Origin: Plasmodiophora brassicae
Lineage: Eukaryota > Endomyxa > Phytomyxea > Plasmodiophorida > Plasmodiophoridae
Reading direction: 5' to 3'
Assembly: GCA_039704465.1 (NCBI GenBank)
Contig: JASFAU010000007.1
Coordinates: forward strand, 558,001-622,000
Length of the DNA: 64,000 nt
The position numbers and the translations under genes are program-made. The stretch's first letter is position 1; the number at the start of each line of letters is the position of its first letter. The notes beneath the pieces were generated by a model. The model saw nothing but the letters and a program-made list of their open reading frames with translations. It searched no databases and was not told the origin of the DNA. This document shows, one piece after another, positions 20,240-31,220 of the stretch.

Positions 20240-21052
20240 ATGGGTTTGACGGCGTTCCGGGTCAGTTGGCGTTGTGGGTTGCGTCGGATGGCAACGGCGA
20301 TGGACCCGGTGCAGCGCGAGCTGATGTCGGAGACGATTGCCCTGGTCGACGTCGACGATCGCGTGCTGGGGTCGGCGTCGAAGCGCGAATGTCACGAGCG
20401 GACCGCGGAGCACCCGGGCGGGCGCTTGCATCGCGCGTTCAGCGTGTTCCTGTTTGATACGACGGGGAGGTTGATGTTGCAGCAGCGCGCCAAGTCAAAG
20501 ATCACGTTCCCGATGATGTGGACCAATACGTGTTGCAGCCACCCATGGCACACCGAAGCGGAGCTTGACGACGCCCAGCGGATCGGAATCAAAAGGGCCG
20601 CCGTTCGCAAGCTGGGCGACGAGCTCGGGATCAGATCGGTTGACCCGAACGACCTGCGCTTCATCACTCGTATTGAGTACCAAGCGTTCCAGGGCGATGG
20701 CATCTGGGTCGAGCACGAAAGTCAGTATCATAATTCGACTCGGAAGAATTCAACTGACTGTCCGTTCTGCTTTGTAGTGGATTACATTCTGTTCTGTCAA
20801 GTCAGCGCCGTCAAGATCGACGCGAATCCCAACGAGGTAGCTGCCTGGCGATGGGTGACGAAGCAAGAGCTTCACGACCTTATGGGACGACGAGATAGTC
20901 TTGGCATGGTGTTCACGCCATGGTTCGACCTGATTGCCCAGGGTCAGCTGGGCTCATGGTGGGATCGCCTGAGCGACGTGATCTCCAAGGAACCAAACGA
21001 ATCGAAGATCCATCGACTTGGTGTCTACGACGCACCTACAGGCAGCAAGTAA
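20240..21052 (+). CDS. IDI1: Isopentenyl-diphosphate delta-isomerase, type I
   Basis: Two exons (20240-20720 and 20778-21052) encode 251 residues. The enzyme interconverts IPP and DMAPP in isoprenoid synthesis. The Nudix-fold catalytic cysteine lies in TNTCCSHPW and the catalytic glutamate in GIWVEHEMDYIL. The metal-ligand region SVFLFDTTGRLMLQQRA is also clear. The 57-nt intron (20721-20777) is a multiple of three without an in-frame stop, so unspliced RNA would carry 19 extra residues right after the catalytic glutamate. The N-terminal 20 residues are basic and could target an organelle; a second in-frame ATG would remove them. Confidence 0.93.
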   Translation: MGLTAFRVSWRCGLRRMATAMDPVQRELMSETIALVDVDDRVLGSASKRECHERTAEHPGGRLHRAFSVFLFDTTGRLMLQQRAKSKITFPMMWTNTCCSHPWHTEAELDDAQRIGIKRAAVRKLGDELGIRSVDPNDLRFITRIEYQAFQGDGIWVEHESQYHNSTRKNSTDCPFCFVVDYILFCQVSAVKIDANPNEVAAWRWVTKQELHDLMGRRDSLGMVFTPWFDLIAQGQLGSWWDRLSDVISKEPNESKIHRLGVYDAPTGSK

Positions 21053-21150
21053 ACGCGCTACCTACTGCCATTGGCCCTGCACTGTTTTTGTCCTGCCGGA
21101 TGGACATTGACACCAGATTGATACCTACTTTCCAACACAGACTAGACTGT

Positions 21151-23522
21151 TCATTGGTCGCTGTCGACACTCTCCAGTTCCCAGGCGTGGTCTTCGACGG
21201 TGCGTTTCATGGCAGCAAGGCCGCTGTGCTCTTCAAGGGCATCCGGGTTGTTGACGGCCTCTAGGACGAAATCCCACCCGCGATCGACGAAGGCTTGTAC
21301 GATGGGCGGCGAACAGGCAATGCATTTGTCGAATGCATTTGTCGTCAGAGGACGCGTTTCGTATCGAGAGACCCATCCGCGAATCTGACTTGGGCACAGG
21401 CCGAGCTCGCTTTCCCCGCCTCCATTGCGATGCAGTAATGCCATGTACAGTTCGACGGCGATCGCAGATGCCCAAGGGGATACGCCTACCGCATATGAAG
21501 TAGCATGCAAATACGGGAAATGGGCACGCTTACCTGGGCGAGTCACTGTGCACTGCTGGTCGAGACTCCTATCGGAAAGGGAGTCGGCAGGAGCCGTGAC
21601 ATCGGCACAAAAGTAGCAACCGATGCCAGGATCGCGTTCGGTTGAATGTCGCATAACGACAAACGTGTCAAAGCCGAGGGCACAATTCACGAGAGAAACG
21701 TTCTTGGCACGCGCGATCACGGTTGGCAGCCATCGCGATTCGCGTGAATCAGTCAGGAGGAACACAACGTCAGCTTCCTCGACACATCTCGTAAGGGTGA
21801 CGAAGTCTTGCTGGCACTGAGAAGCATTCTTGTCTGACACCGGGTGTCCCACCATAGGGATAGTCAGGGCCACGCCTTCGTTGGGTCAGCCAGTGATATG
21901 CGACGTGAGAATGTGCACCCAATGCACACCTTTTGCTGAAATGGACGGGCATATGTCTTGCATTGCTCTGGCGGCTGCCTCGACTTTGAACATCCCTCCG
22001 TTGAGGCAATCTTCGAGGCGGAACAGCGACTGCCTGACGGGATTCGAATGCGCGACTCGGCCGTTATCGATGAAGGCGAACTGCCGAACACCCTGTGTTT
22101 GACATGTCCATTCAGCTGGTATGCAGTACAGTGCCGCAGACCTAGATCACCCATGCAGCAAGGTTCCTGGCAACATTGCAGCCAAGCGTGCCGGCACCCA
22201 GTATCAGCACCTTCAGTGACGACAAACGTTCAAGGTTCAGGCCGGGAAACTGTCTCCATTTCATCAAACGCAAGTTGAGGTCGGCACCAGATGACGCCAG
22301 CTGTTGCGGGTTCATCAACGAACCTATGTGTCCCAATCAGCATACCGAGACGTACGCGCTGTGTTCGTCCGCACCCAGATCGACGGTTCGCGTCACAAGG
22401 GGACCCTTCACATTGCGTTCCCATCCAACTGGTTGTACGTCGGATGTTGTGACGGATGCCTCCATGACGACCGTCAAAACGACCGACAACTTGACAGCGT
22501 CAGGTGACCTAATGCACAGGAAGCGATACTCCTGGACATTACAGACGGTCAGCACTGACGAGCAAGGCAAGTACTACGACCGTTTACTCCAGCACCACGC
22601 GTCCGGGCGATTAATGTGGCAAAGTTTCGAAACAGCCAGCATGGGTTGTCGTTGCCCGTTTTACGCGAGGTGAGGTCAACCATTGCGAGCAGCAATGACG
22701 AAGTCCCACGCGCAGATGCGACCGCGTCATACTGTGCAAGGGTCAACACAGCCACACGTTCCAAGTCAACGGCAAAGAAGCCGTCCTTCATTGCGCCCGA
22801 CGTCAGGGCTCGCGAAACCGCCCCACATTGTTCATGAGTCAGAACCTACACGAACGTGTTAGGTGCCAGACGCACCGCAGCCTCTCCCGCTACCTACATT
22901 CGTTGCGGGTTCGGAACTCTTCAACTCCAGCGGCAGCTTGGGCGCGATGGCTGGAATCCCAAACAGATAGTGGAACTTGTGCTGTTTCAGATCAGGGTAT
23001 GCCGCCAGGACAAAGCGAGCTAACAACGCAGGCTTTTCAAGCACAGCACCACTTGCGATGTCGTCCCAGATCATGTTCGCCGTTGCCTGGAGCGACTGTT
23101 GCGTAGAATGAGCCACCCATGACGACCACTGCTGATACGTCCCGAAACACATCAGTGTCCCTGGAGCACGATGCCCCTGTGCGTCACTGCAAACATGATG
23201 AGAACCTGCAGGCTGCGCGATGGAGTCGAAACATCACCTGCCGGTAAAACCATTCGCGTCAATCGTGATCAGCGGACCCTCTGGGAATGGATTCCGGCGC
23301 ACGTCGTAACGTGCAATGATCGCCACCGTTCGGCTCGACTCGCGTTGCCACTCTGCCAGGACCTGTCGATACCCCCATCTATCAGGCGCATGTCGGCGGT
23401 GGCCCACGCACGGGGCCGCAGCCGCCCACCTTCTCCGACAAGGCGCACCAGAACCCGACATCGATCTCGCTGCGCACACGCACGAACTGCAACGGCCTCC
23501 GGTTGCCGTCGTCACCGGCCAT
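21151..23522 (-). CDS. ATG7: ATG7, E1-like activating enzyme of autophagy
   Basis: Nine exons encode 644 residues: 23522-23430, 23362-23238, 23186-22898, 22845-22588, 22531-22375, 22323-22151, 22092-21930, 21875-21534 and 21485-21151. ATG7 activates ATG8 and ATG12 with ATP and passes them to ATG3 and ATG10. The N-terminal domain starts RPLQFVRVRSEIDVGFW and contains IWDDIASGAVLEKPALLARF. The adenylation domain has PVGWERNVKG, DLNLRLMKWR and LILGAGTLGCNVARNLAAWG. The catalytic cysteine is in DQQCTVTRPG. The C-terminus has LGLCPSQIRGW and FDKCIACS before an acidic tail. All introns are 48-67 nt. It is divergent from prolidase, sharing a 200-bp intergenic region. Confidence 0.95.
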
Positions 23523-23722
23523 GGCCTGCGCGTGCAGCCCACCGGCGGGGCACACTGTACGGTAGTATGCAGTTGTAACTTGTACCCGGCGACGCCGCCG
23601 ATTATTGCAGTCACGCGGACGGCGCGGCCTCCATCGGCCTCGTCCGAAAATCAGCACCTGGTCCTGGGGACGTCGGCCCCCGGTTAGCGGGTCATCACAA
23701 GTCAACCGCCTCGGCATCGCTC
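23523..23722. promoter_or_regulatory. Shared divergent promoter region, ATG7 / prolidase
   Basis: The ATGs of ATG7 (minus) and prolidase (plus) are 200 bp apart with nothing else between, so both promoters and 5' leaders must fit here. No TATA-like motif stands out. Confidence 0.5.
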
Positions 23723-25312
23723 ATGGTGGCCACCAGCCCCGATGTCGACCTCGTGGCCATGCATGCCGAGATCCGGGCGGCGGTGATGGGGCGTATGCCG
23801 CCGGGGTCCACGGCCGTGTTTCGGGGCGGGGCGGCTGCGTTTCGGTACGGGGCCGTCCATCGTTCTGGGTCTGTGGCTTACCGCTACGTACTCCTAGGCA
23901 TGATACGGATCACGAGCACTTGTTCAGGCAAGAGTCGCATTTTCATTATTTGTTTGGCGTGAACGAGCCTGGCCTGTATGGTGTTCTGCATGAGAGCACA
24001 CGTACGGCAACTCTGCTGGTGCCGAGGCACGGCGTGGAGTACGAGATTTGGTGTGGGAAGTTGCCTTCGCAAAGCATGTACAAGGAGCGGTACGGTGTCG
24101 ACAAAGTGATGTTTGTTGATGAGCTCTCCGCGTACTTGAGCGACCTGGGCGTGAAGAAGATCCAGGTTCTTCAGGGCGTCAACAGTGACAGCGGAACAGC
24201 GATCTCCCCGATGGCGTTTGATGGGATTGAGCGGTTCGAAGTTGATGGGTCTGTGCTGCTGGAGATCTTGACCGAAGCGCGGTTAATCAAGACCGCGAAA
24301 GAGCTGGCTGTCATGCAATATGTCAACGACATCAGCTCGAAGGCTCACGTCCATGTCATGCAGAACTGTCGACCTGGTCTGCACGAGTTTCAGCTGGAGG
24401 CAATGTTTGTTCATTTCACCGAGTTCTATGGCGGTTGCCGGTATCAATCGTATACGTGCATCTGTGGATCGGGCCCGAATGGCGCCGTCCTGCATTACGG
24501 CCACGCCGGCGCTCCGAATGATGCACCCGTCAAAGACGGTGGCATGTGCCTGCTGGACATGGGTGCAGAATGGCATTGCTACGCTTCCGATATAACCTGC
24601 TCGTTCCCTGCCAACGGTAGGCGCTATCGGGCTCCTGCAGCACTGCCCAAGGTTGCTGATCTCGGCATTCTGCAGGAAAGTTTAGTCCTGAACAGCGCGT
24701 CATCTACGAAATCGTACTGGAGGCTCAGCGAGCAGTTGAGTCTGTGGCCCGTCCTGGCGTCGAATGGGCCGACATGCATTCGCTGGCGCTGCGAGTCATC
24801 GGAACTGGTTTGCTTCGGCATCGATTCCTTGTCAATGCAACGGTTGACGAGGCCATGGCCCTTCATCTTCCCGATCTGTTCATGCCTCATGGCCTCGGCC
24901 ATCTCATGGGTCTGGACACGCACGACGTTGGAGGGTATCCACGCGGGCGCACTCGCTTGACAGGCCCAAGTCTGTCTCGCTTGCGCATGAACCGTCCACT
25001 GCAAGCCGGCATGGTCGTCACCAACGAACCTGGCCTCTACTTCATCGAAGCTTTACTGCTCCCCGCCCTCAACGATCCGAAATTGTCGACATTCCTGAAC
25101 CGCGACAAGATCATGGATCACCTCACGTTCGGCGGCATCCGTCTCGAGGACGACCTTGTCATGTCGGTCACCGATCGCAACGTTGTCATTTCCGTTATCT
25201 CACCGTGTCTCGGTCTAGCACGGAGAACGGCTGCCGCAACCTGACGCGCGTACCACGATCTGTCGAGGACATCGAACGAGTTATGGCTGGCGCCGACTTC
25301 CCATGCATATAG
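23723..25312 (+). CDS. PEPD: Xaa-Pro dipeptidase (prolidase), M24 family
   Basis: Four exons (23723-23844, 23898-24616, 24676-25181, 25226-25312) encode 477 residues, the usual length. The enzyme cleaves dipeptides with C-terminal proline in the cytosol. Recognisable regions are FRQESHFHYLFGVNEPG, GVNSDSG, YTCICGSGPNGAVLHYGHAG and SFPANGKFSPEQRVIYE. The dinuclear metal ligands are visible as DMGAEWHCYASDIT (two Asp), HGLGHLMGLDTHDVGG (His), NEPGLYF (Glu) and GIRLEDD (Glu). The last intron (25182-25225, 44 nt) was placed so that VPRSVEDIERVMAG stays in frame; its acceptor CGGAG is less certain. Confidence 0.93.
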
Positions 25313-25638
25313 GGTACATCGGCAATGCATCTGGAGGACTGTGTGTGACAATGTACATGGAGGACCATTGTACGGCATTGGCCAGATACGGCGCTATGTA
25401 CATAGGTATAGTTATGTTGGTGCAGGCGCGGTCAGAATGGACTGCGCGCGCAATGCGCGTCCGCGTGAGTGTCCACTGCCGCGGGAGTGGGACAGCCGTC
25501 ATAGCTACGGGTAGGCGTTGTACATCACTCAGTCCCACAGCCGCCGGCCAAACACGGTTGTCGCTGGCCCCGTACACTGGTGCGGTCGTCTGCTCCCACA
25601 CCCGTCATCGCGCAGCGCTGCATCGCCCCGCGCTGTGA

Positions 25639-27105
25639 ATGTTCATCCTCAATGAGGCGATTGCCATTTCGTTCGTCTTGATCCTCGGGTCGCTTGCGAG
25701 TGGCGCCGGTGTAGGAGGTCGGTTTACCAGCTGCTGCCGGCCCACGATGCAAGCGCCGTAATCAGTGGTGAATAGGCGGTGCGCTATACATTCCCCTGTT
25801 CGTTATACTGCTGTCGCCGAACAAGGTCGCGATTCCCTTGTCAAAAGCATGCGCATTCGGCGCCAGTGTGGCCATGTTCATCAGGAATTCCCCGAGGACC
25901 CGTCGGCGCGCGAACGGGTCAGGTACGCGGCCGTTGATTGACTATCGCATGGTCTGCATGCACATGGTGGCACGCATGCTGTTGGCCAATGCTGATATTC
26001 GGTTAGGCTCTCATCCTGGAACCGTATACGCTCGTCGGGACTGTCATTGTACGATCATTGACGGCTTGCATGTCTGATGCTCGGTATAATGTTACGACGT
26101 GGCATGTAGGGTGTTCGACTGAACAAGTTGTTGCCGTTCACGGTGATCGCCACGTTAATGGTGATATTGCTGGTTCCGATCGCGCTGAAGACGTTCCATC
26201 GTGCGTTCGCGCTGCACCGCGCTGAGCAGGCATTGGCAGCGACGAATGAGATCGCCATCGGTGGAGATGCGGTTGCCAGCGATGCGAACGCCGACGGGGC
26301 TGCCTCTGTCAATCAGCCGGTGGAAAACGAGGAACAGTTCCCGTGGTACCCTATCACGATGTTGTTCGTGTATTGGGCGATCGGGATATTCCCGACGTTG
26401 CTTCTCAGTGGACGCTTGGGCGTTCATTTCGAGTGTCCCTCGAAATCGTACAGTGCGATCATGACGTTATCGCTCCTGTTGCTGATCGTCATATCGTTCT
26501 TCGTCGCGCTTCACGAAGTCAAGCTCAGTAGTAAACGGCAGCATGCATTGCTGCGGTCGGAAGCGGAAGATGACGAACCTCAGTGGACTGCGAAGAACGT
26601 GGTCACCCTATCTGCAGTGTCCTTGTTCGCAGGCATCCTGTCTGCACTGGTTGGTGTCGGTGGATCAAGTATGTGGCTCGATGTTACCCGTCTTTGTCAG
26701 CTGAAAGTTCGTCGTAGCAATCAAGGGTCCGTTCCTGGCCCACATTTGCGCACCCGATGTCGCATCGAGCACGGCCGCGTTCATGCTGTTGTCAACCTGT
26801 TCATCGTCGATGGCACAGGTAGGCATGAACGCCCTCATCGCCAATCATCCGCTCATTCACCCCAGTTCATTTTTCTCGACATGCTCGACCTCCCGCTGGC
26901 TTTGTGCTTCATCGTCGCCGGCTTCACCGCCGCGTTCTTCGGAACGCGCCTCTGGAACGCCCTGATCCTGTCGCTGAACAAGCGGTCGATCATCGTCTTC
27001 GTCCTGGCGAGCTACGTCTCCATCGCCACCGTCGCCATGACCGCCCTCTCCATCTACGAAATCGTCACGAAACAAACCATCGGCGGCATCTCATCCGCCT
27101 GCTGA
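25639..27105 (+). CDS. TauE/SafE-type membrane transporter
   Basis: Six exons (25639-25717, 25776-25951, 26007-26048, 26110-26668, 26718-26818, 26866-27105) encode 398 residues. The family signature occurs in both halves: GAGVGGGALYIPLFVIL then PLSKACAFGASVA, and later ALVGVGGSTIKGPFLAHICA and SSTAAFMLLST. Between them come PLIDYRMALILEPYTLVGT and several hydrophobic segments. The family exports or imports small organic and inorganic anions such as sulfite or sulfonates; the substrate here is unknown. An in-frame TGA directly precedes the ATG at 25639. The 320 bp before it contain no gene. Confidence 0.88.
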
Positions 27106-27545
27106 TGCAGTAGTACACCCGATATGCCTTAACAGTGCCAACATGTCGTGTAACGACACAGGCGGTCCCACCTGTCGGAGCAGGAACTAGGAACGCAGCA
27201 TGTGGGAGGCGGTCCACGTCGGAGCGTCGGATTTTGTTGGCCCCGTGGCGAACGTGTGTGTCTGTGTCGGAGGCGGGGGGAGGTGGCCGCGCCATCGTCG
27301 GTCAGCGCCTCGTGCCATGGTGTAACGGGGGGGATCGTTGGCAGACGGGGGGGGCGGGTGGCCATGCCCCCGGTCGGCCCACGTTCCACTCGTGTGTAAC
27401 CGTGGCGGCGGGGTACGCGCGCGCACGTCCCCCCGACCGCAACGCAGTAACATGATCAACAGTGGGCTGGAGATTGGACTCGCCCGCGAGTCCCAGCCTG
27501 GTCCATCAGTTTGAAAATCTCGTCGTGCGCTCTACGAACGGCATC
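27106..27545. other. GC-rich intergenic region
   Basis: About 440 bp of very GC-rich sequence with G-runs (for example GGCGGGGGGAGG near 27274 and GGGGGGGGC near 27350) but no convincing gene. It should contain the promoter of the zinc-finger gene. G-runs could form quadruplexes. Confidence 0.4.
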
Positions 27546-28280
27546 ATGGGGCTCTTCGACAACGCGTCCGGCGTATGGCGACGGGTTCAGCCCGGAACGC
27601 ACCGCGCGTCCCCGGCCTGGGGCGCGCCGTCGCCCACGGGCGTGCGCGCCCCGCCCGCCAACGGCAACGTCTTCAAGTGCAACGTCTGCTCGAAGGTGTT
27701 CGTCCGGGCCAGCCACCTGACCAGCCACGCCGTCTCCCACTCCGGCACGAAGCCGTTCCCCTGCACCGTCTGCAACAAACGATTCACACAGGCCGGCAGC
27801 CTCAACCGACACATGCGAGGTTGTGCGCCCCCTGGATCGCGCCCCATGGCCCGTCGTCTGACAATTGCTCAGTGCACAAACTGGAGCTCCCGTTCCCCTG
27901 TATGCACTGTGATACCAGGTTCGCGACTCAGAAGGTACGACGCGCCGCCGGCGATGGGCATTGCCGGGCCACCTTTGCTGATCGGGTGCCGCATTCAGGG
28001 ACTGTCGGGCCATCTACGATGCGGCAGGAAGAACCAGAGCTGTTCGATGCGAGCGAGCGCCGAATCGATGATCTCGCTGGCAAGGAATCAGTTCGGGACG
28101 CTGGAGAAGGACGCGAAAGGGGAATGGGTGTGCCGGTATGGGCCGGGGAGCCCCCGTACGGTGCAATCCGTCGCATCGTCGCCCACCAGCCAGTTCGAGC
28201 AACGTGCCGCCGCGCAAGCCACCACGGAAGGCGAGCCAGGATCCCAGCTGAAGAACGACGAAGCGCTCATTGCCGCATAG
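27546..28280 (+). CDS. C2H2 zinc-finger protein
   Basis: Three exons (27546-27819, 27873-27934, 27999-28280) encode 205 residues. Residues about 40-110 contain two canonical fingers, FKCNVCSKVFVRASHLTSH and FPCTVCNKRFTQAGSLNRHM, and a third, FPCMHCDTRFATQKGLSGHL, formed only after splicing. Such proteins usually bind DNA. The C-terminal half (ARNQFGTLEKDAKGEWVCR) is basic and unassigned. The start is the first ATG in frame (27546); an upstream exon cannot be excluded. The gene converges with the RAP-domain gene. Confidence 0.75.
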   Translation: MGLFDNASGVWRRVQPGTHRASPAWGAPSPTGVRAPPANGNVFKCNVCSKVFVRASHLTSHAVSHSGTKPFPCTVCNKRFTQAGSLNRHMRGCAPPGSRPMARRLTIAQCTNWSSRSPVCTVIPGSRLRRYDAPPAMGIAGPPLLIGCRIQGLSGHLRCGRKNQSCSMRASAESMISLARNQFGTLEKDAKGEWVCRYGPGSPRTVQSVASSPTSQFEQRAAAQATTEGEPGSQLKNDEALIAA

Positions 28281-28399
28281 TCAAGCCCTGTAGCCTCGCC
28301 GGCGTTGTCTTGATTATTATTTCGGGCGTCGTCCGAGATGCACAAAGGTTGTACATATACACGTGTCATTATTGTACAAGCGCGCGCCAGGTTCTGCTT

Positions 28400-30931
28400 T
28401 TATTCGCCCGAGGTCGACGACGAGTCGTGTCTGGGCAGGGCTTTGAGAGCGGCGCCCAGCCACTGGCGTCGGGCGTCGGCGTTGCCGAGTTCGACCCACT
28501 TCGAATGGGGCACGACGAGAACGCGGTACCCAGCGGCACGTAGGAGCTTGTGCCGAGCGATGGTCGACATTCGCAGGCGGGGCTTGCTGCTGCCCACCAC
28601 CGAGTAGTAGTGGTGTGGGCCATCGACCTCGACGACGACGCGGGTGCCGGTGATGACGAGGTCAGCGTGGACGCAGAGCTCCGGGATCCACTGTTCCAGC
28701 GAGTTCACGTGCCCGAGGCGGTTCAGCTCCCGGGAGACCTGCTGGGCGAACTTGGACGGTTCAGGGCGCTGGCTGAGGGGTACCAACTGCGACAGCCACC
28801 GCTTGGTGAGTTTGTCGACCGATTCCGGCATCGGGTGGTGGTCGACCAAGTACCGCCAGATGATGGCCGCGTGGCAGAATCGCCACCTGGTGTCGTCGGC
28901 AACGTCGTCCGTTGATTCGGACCCGTCGTGCATGGCCGTCAGGCGCTTCGCAATGACGTCGAGGATACTGGTCGGGTACGGCTTGCTCAACGGAGACATG
29001 GTCGCTTCCAGGCCGAACAGGGTGACAGCGCTGAGCACCTCCGGATCCATCTTCATCAGGCGCTCCGGCGTCAGGACGGCGACTTCGTTCATCTTGAGCT
29101 GGCCCAGGTCGCCCATCGTGTACAGCAGCGTGCCGATCTCGTCGTCCAGCTGGAAATCCAGGGCGCCCACCACCGACAGCTTGCGGTGGATCTCGGCGAA
29201 CAGTTTCAGGTCGACGATCGACGCTGTGCAGTACGAGGCGGCCACCATGGCGACATCGGCGCCACTTAGACTTGGCAGGATCCGCAGGACGCTGTCCGCC
29301 ATGAGCGCCATGATCTTCTTCTTCTCCTGGTCGCCGTCGTCCCCGAAACGGATCCGCGCCACTTCCTGAATGAAGAACATGATGTCGACCGGGTAGTCGT
29401 CGACGGACATGGTCAGGTCCTGGACGCGACGGACAATCGACACGATGACGTCGTCGTCGCGGGACAGGCCGAACGCGTTCAGGCCGTGCATGACAATGAC
29501 GAGATCGTGCAGGTTGGCGATCTTGTCGGTGGATTCGTACAGCGCCTTGCAGACGTTCGACCGAATGTTGATGTTGGACGCGTGGCGCTTGACGAGAGCG
29601 ACGGCGGTCTCGGCCAGGTCCTTGATGGGTAGCGTGCGCCACGCGTCCTTCTCGTTCAGGTGCTTGGCCGCCTTGTTGTAAAACTTGGAGTCCGCGTACG
29701 ACATCGTGTTCATCGACGCAACCAGGCTCGCGACCTGCAGCGGATCGAACGAGTCCATGTGAGTCATCGCATGCCAGACGATCTGGTCGAGGAGCCCGGG
29801 CGGTCGCGTCGATTCGGCCAGGAACGCGACGGCCGCGACGAAGTCATGCGGCTTCAGATACCGTAAGTCGGTCTGGAGGCGTGCCAGGAACGCATTGTGC
29901 CACTCGTGGCAGTACGGCACCGGCGAGATGACGGTGCCGAGCTCGATCATGTTCGCCCACGACATCTTGGGGACACGAGCGGCCGCCACCTTCGCCAGGA
30001 CGCCGTAGATCGGGTCGTGGAACAGGACGTTCAGCCGCTCAGCGGCCGTAACGACGCGTACAATGGCACGATCGTCGAGGTCGTTGCGAAGGTCCATGGC
30101 GCGTTCGATGAGAGCAGCGACAAGCGGACGATGGCTCAGGAGGATCTGCCCAGCGGCCCACATGCACGATCCGACGTCGGTGCCGTTCAAGTCCTCGGCG
30201 ATCGCAAGCAGACGCGATGTCAGCCCTGGCAGCGCTTCCTTCTGCACGGCCTCAGACAAGGGTGCGACGGCGCCCAGGCACCAGAACATGTTCGCCAGCG
30301 ACTGCGGCGGCGCCAGCAGCGATCGCAACGCGATCTCGCGCGCGGCCGACGTCCAGAACACTTCCGAGCGTTCGCCGAGATGCGCGAACCCGAGAATGAT
30401 GCTGTTGAACGCCGGGTCAGCCAGCGATCGAAGGTGGTTGGAGCAGTGTGCGGCCAGGTCGGCGAGCAGCGCTTTATCGAACGCGTCCTTCCGATTGCGC
30501 GTCAACCTGGGAAGCGCCCACAGCACGTTCGGCAGTTCACGAACGGTTAAATCCGTAACGCGCTTGCGGAGGACGTCCAGCAGCCATCGATGCATTTCGA
30601 GCAGTTCAGTCGGCGGCTTCCGGGCCATCATGAACAGCGCCGTGGCGACATTGACACCGGTCATCGGCACCCCGTCCTTCCGCAACTGCAACAGCAGCGA
30701 GTACAGCGCGGCATGCGTTCGGCACTCGCTGATTCTCATGTTGATCTCGTGCGATTCGGGGAGCGACGCCTTCGGCGACGGCGCCGCCGCCGCCTGCCCG
30801 GCATCCGCCCTCACCGACGGATACGCCGCCGCCGATGCCGCCCCGCCATACGCCCGGAACGTCCAAGCTGCACGTGCGACCTGTCGGCAGAATCGCCGGC
30901 GCACAACATGTAACGCCCGGGGCACCACCAT
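28400..30931 (-). CDS. RAP-domain organelle RNA protein
   Basis: One intronless frame of 843 residues starts at the ATG at 30931. The N-terminus (MVVPRALHVVRRRFCRQVAR) is arginine-rich without acids, as in mitochondrial presequences. The body is made of repeated helical units such as LPNVLWALPRLTRNRKDAF and VASLVASMNTMSY, like the repeats of FASTK and OPR proteins. The C-terminal 60 residues are a RAP domain: TRVVVEVDGPHHYY, then RHKLLRAAGYRVLVVPHSKW. RAP proteins bind and process organellar RNA; the domain has a restriction-endonuclease-like fold. A long plus-strand frame on the opposite strand is an artefact of GC composition. Confidence 0.9.
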   Translation of the reverse strand: MVVPRALHVVRRRFCRQVARAAWTFRAYGGAASAAAYPSVRADAGQAAAAPSPKASLPESHEINMRISECRTHAALYSLLLQLRKDGVPMTGVNVATALFMMARKPPTELLEMHRWLLDVLRKRVTDLTVRELPNVLWALPRLTRNRKDAFDKALLADLAAHCSNHLRSLADPAFNSIILGFAHLGERSEVFWTSAAREIALRSLLAPPQSLANMFWCLGAVAPLSEAVQKEALPGLTSRLLAIAEDLNGTDVGSCMWAAGQILLSHRPLVAALIERAMDLRNDLDDRAIVRVVTAAERLNVLFHDPIYGVLAKVAAARVPKMSWANMIELGTVISPVPYCHEWHNAFLARLQTDLRYLKPHDFVAAVAFLAESTRPPGLLDQIVWHAMTHMDSFDPLQVASLVASMNTMSYADSKFYNKAAKHLNEKDAWRTLPIKDLAETAVALVKRHASNINIRSNVCKALYESTDKIANLHDLVIVMHGLNAFGLSRDDDVIVSIVRRVQDLTMSVDDYPVDIMFFIQEVARIRFGDDGDQEKKKIMALMADSVLRILPSLSGADVAMVAASYCTASIVDLKLFAEIHRKLSVVGALDFQLDDEIGTLLYTMGDLGQLKMNEVAVLTPERLMKMDPEVLSAVTLFGLEATMSPLSKPYPTSILDVIAKRLTAMHDGSESTDDVADDTRWRFCHAAIIWRYLVDHHPMPESVDKLTKRWLSQLVPLSQRPEPSKFAQQVSRELNRLGHVNSLEQWIPELCVHADLVITGTRVVVEVDGPHHYYSVVGSSKPRLRMSTIARHKLLRAAGYRVLVVPHSKWVELGNADARRQWLGAALKALPRHDSSSTSGE

Positions 30932-31220
30932 ATGCAGCTGCGGCGACTGTGCGACACGACGGGGAGCTGCAGCACAACGCCGTGGTGGCCACCCGGCAAC
31001 TGGCGGTGCGCCCCCCGTCCGCAACGCCGGGCCTCTATTAATAACTGCGCGCGTGGCGGCGTATCCGACGCCGCCGACGGCCTGGCTGCTGGGACGACAC
31101 AAAATCATTGTCGTTCGGGTTTGTTGCGGCCGTCCTTTTCGGAACGTGGGGCTGTGCGGGCGGGATCGTTCCAGGACGATAGCGGCTCGCGTGCGACGCC
31201 AGGAGGACGACGTCCATGTC

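Noticed and set aside
22040..22060. tRNA T-arm-like sequence (minus strand CATTCGAATCCCGTC)
   Set aside because: It encodes HSNPVR of ATG7, a conserved part of the family; no acceptor stem or anticodon arm is present around it.
27574..28543. 322-codon frame overlapping the zinc-finger gene
   Set aside because: Different frame; only the frame with spliced C2H2 fingers gives conserved Cys and His spacing.
30063..31220. Very long plus-strand open frame upstream of the formin
   Set aside because: It is antisense to the RAP-domain gene and has arginine/serine-rich nonsense composition; only its last part (from about 31221) is the formin.
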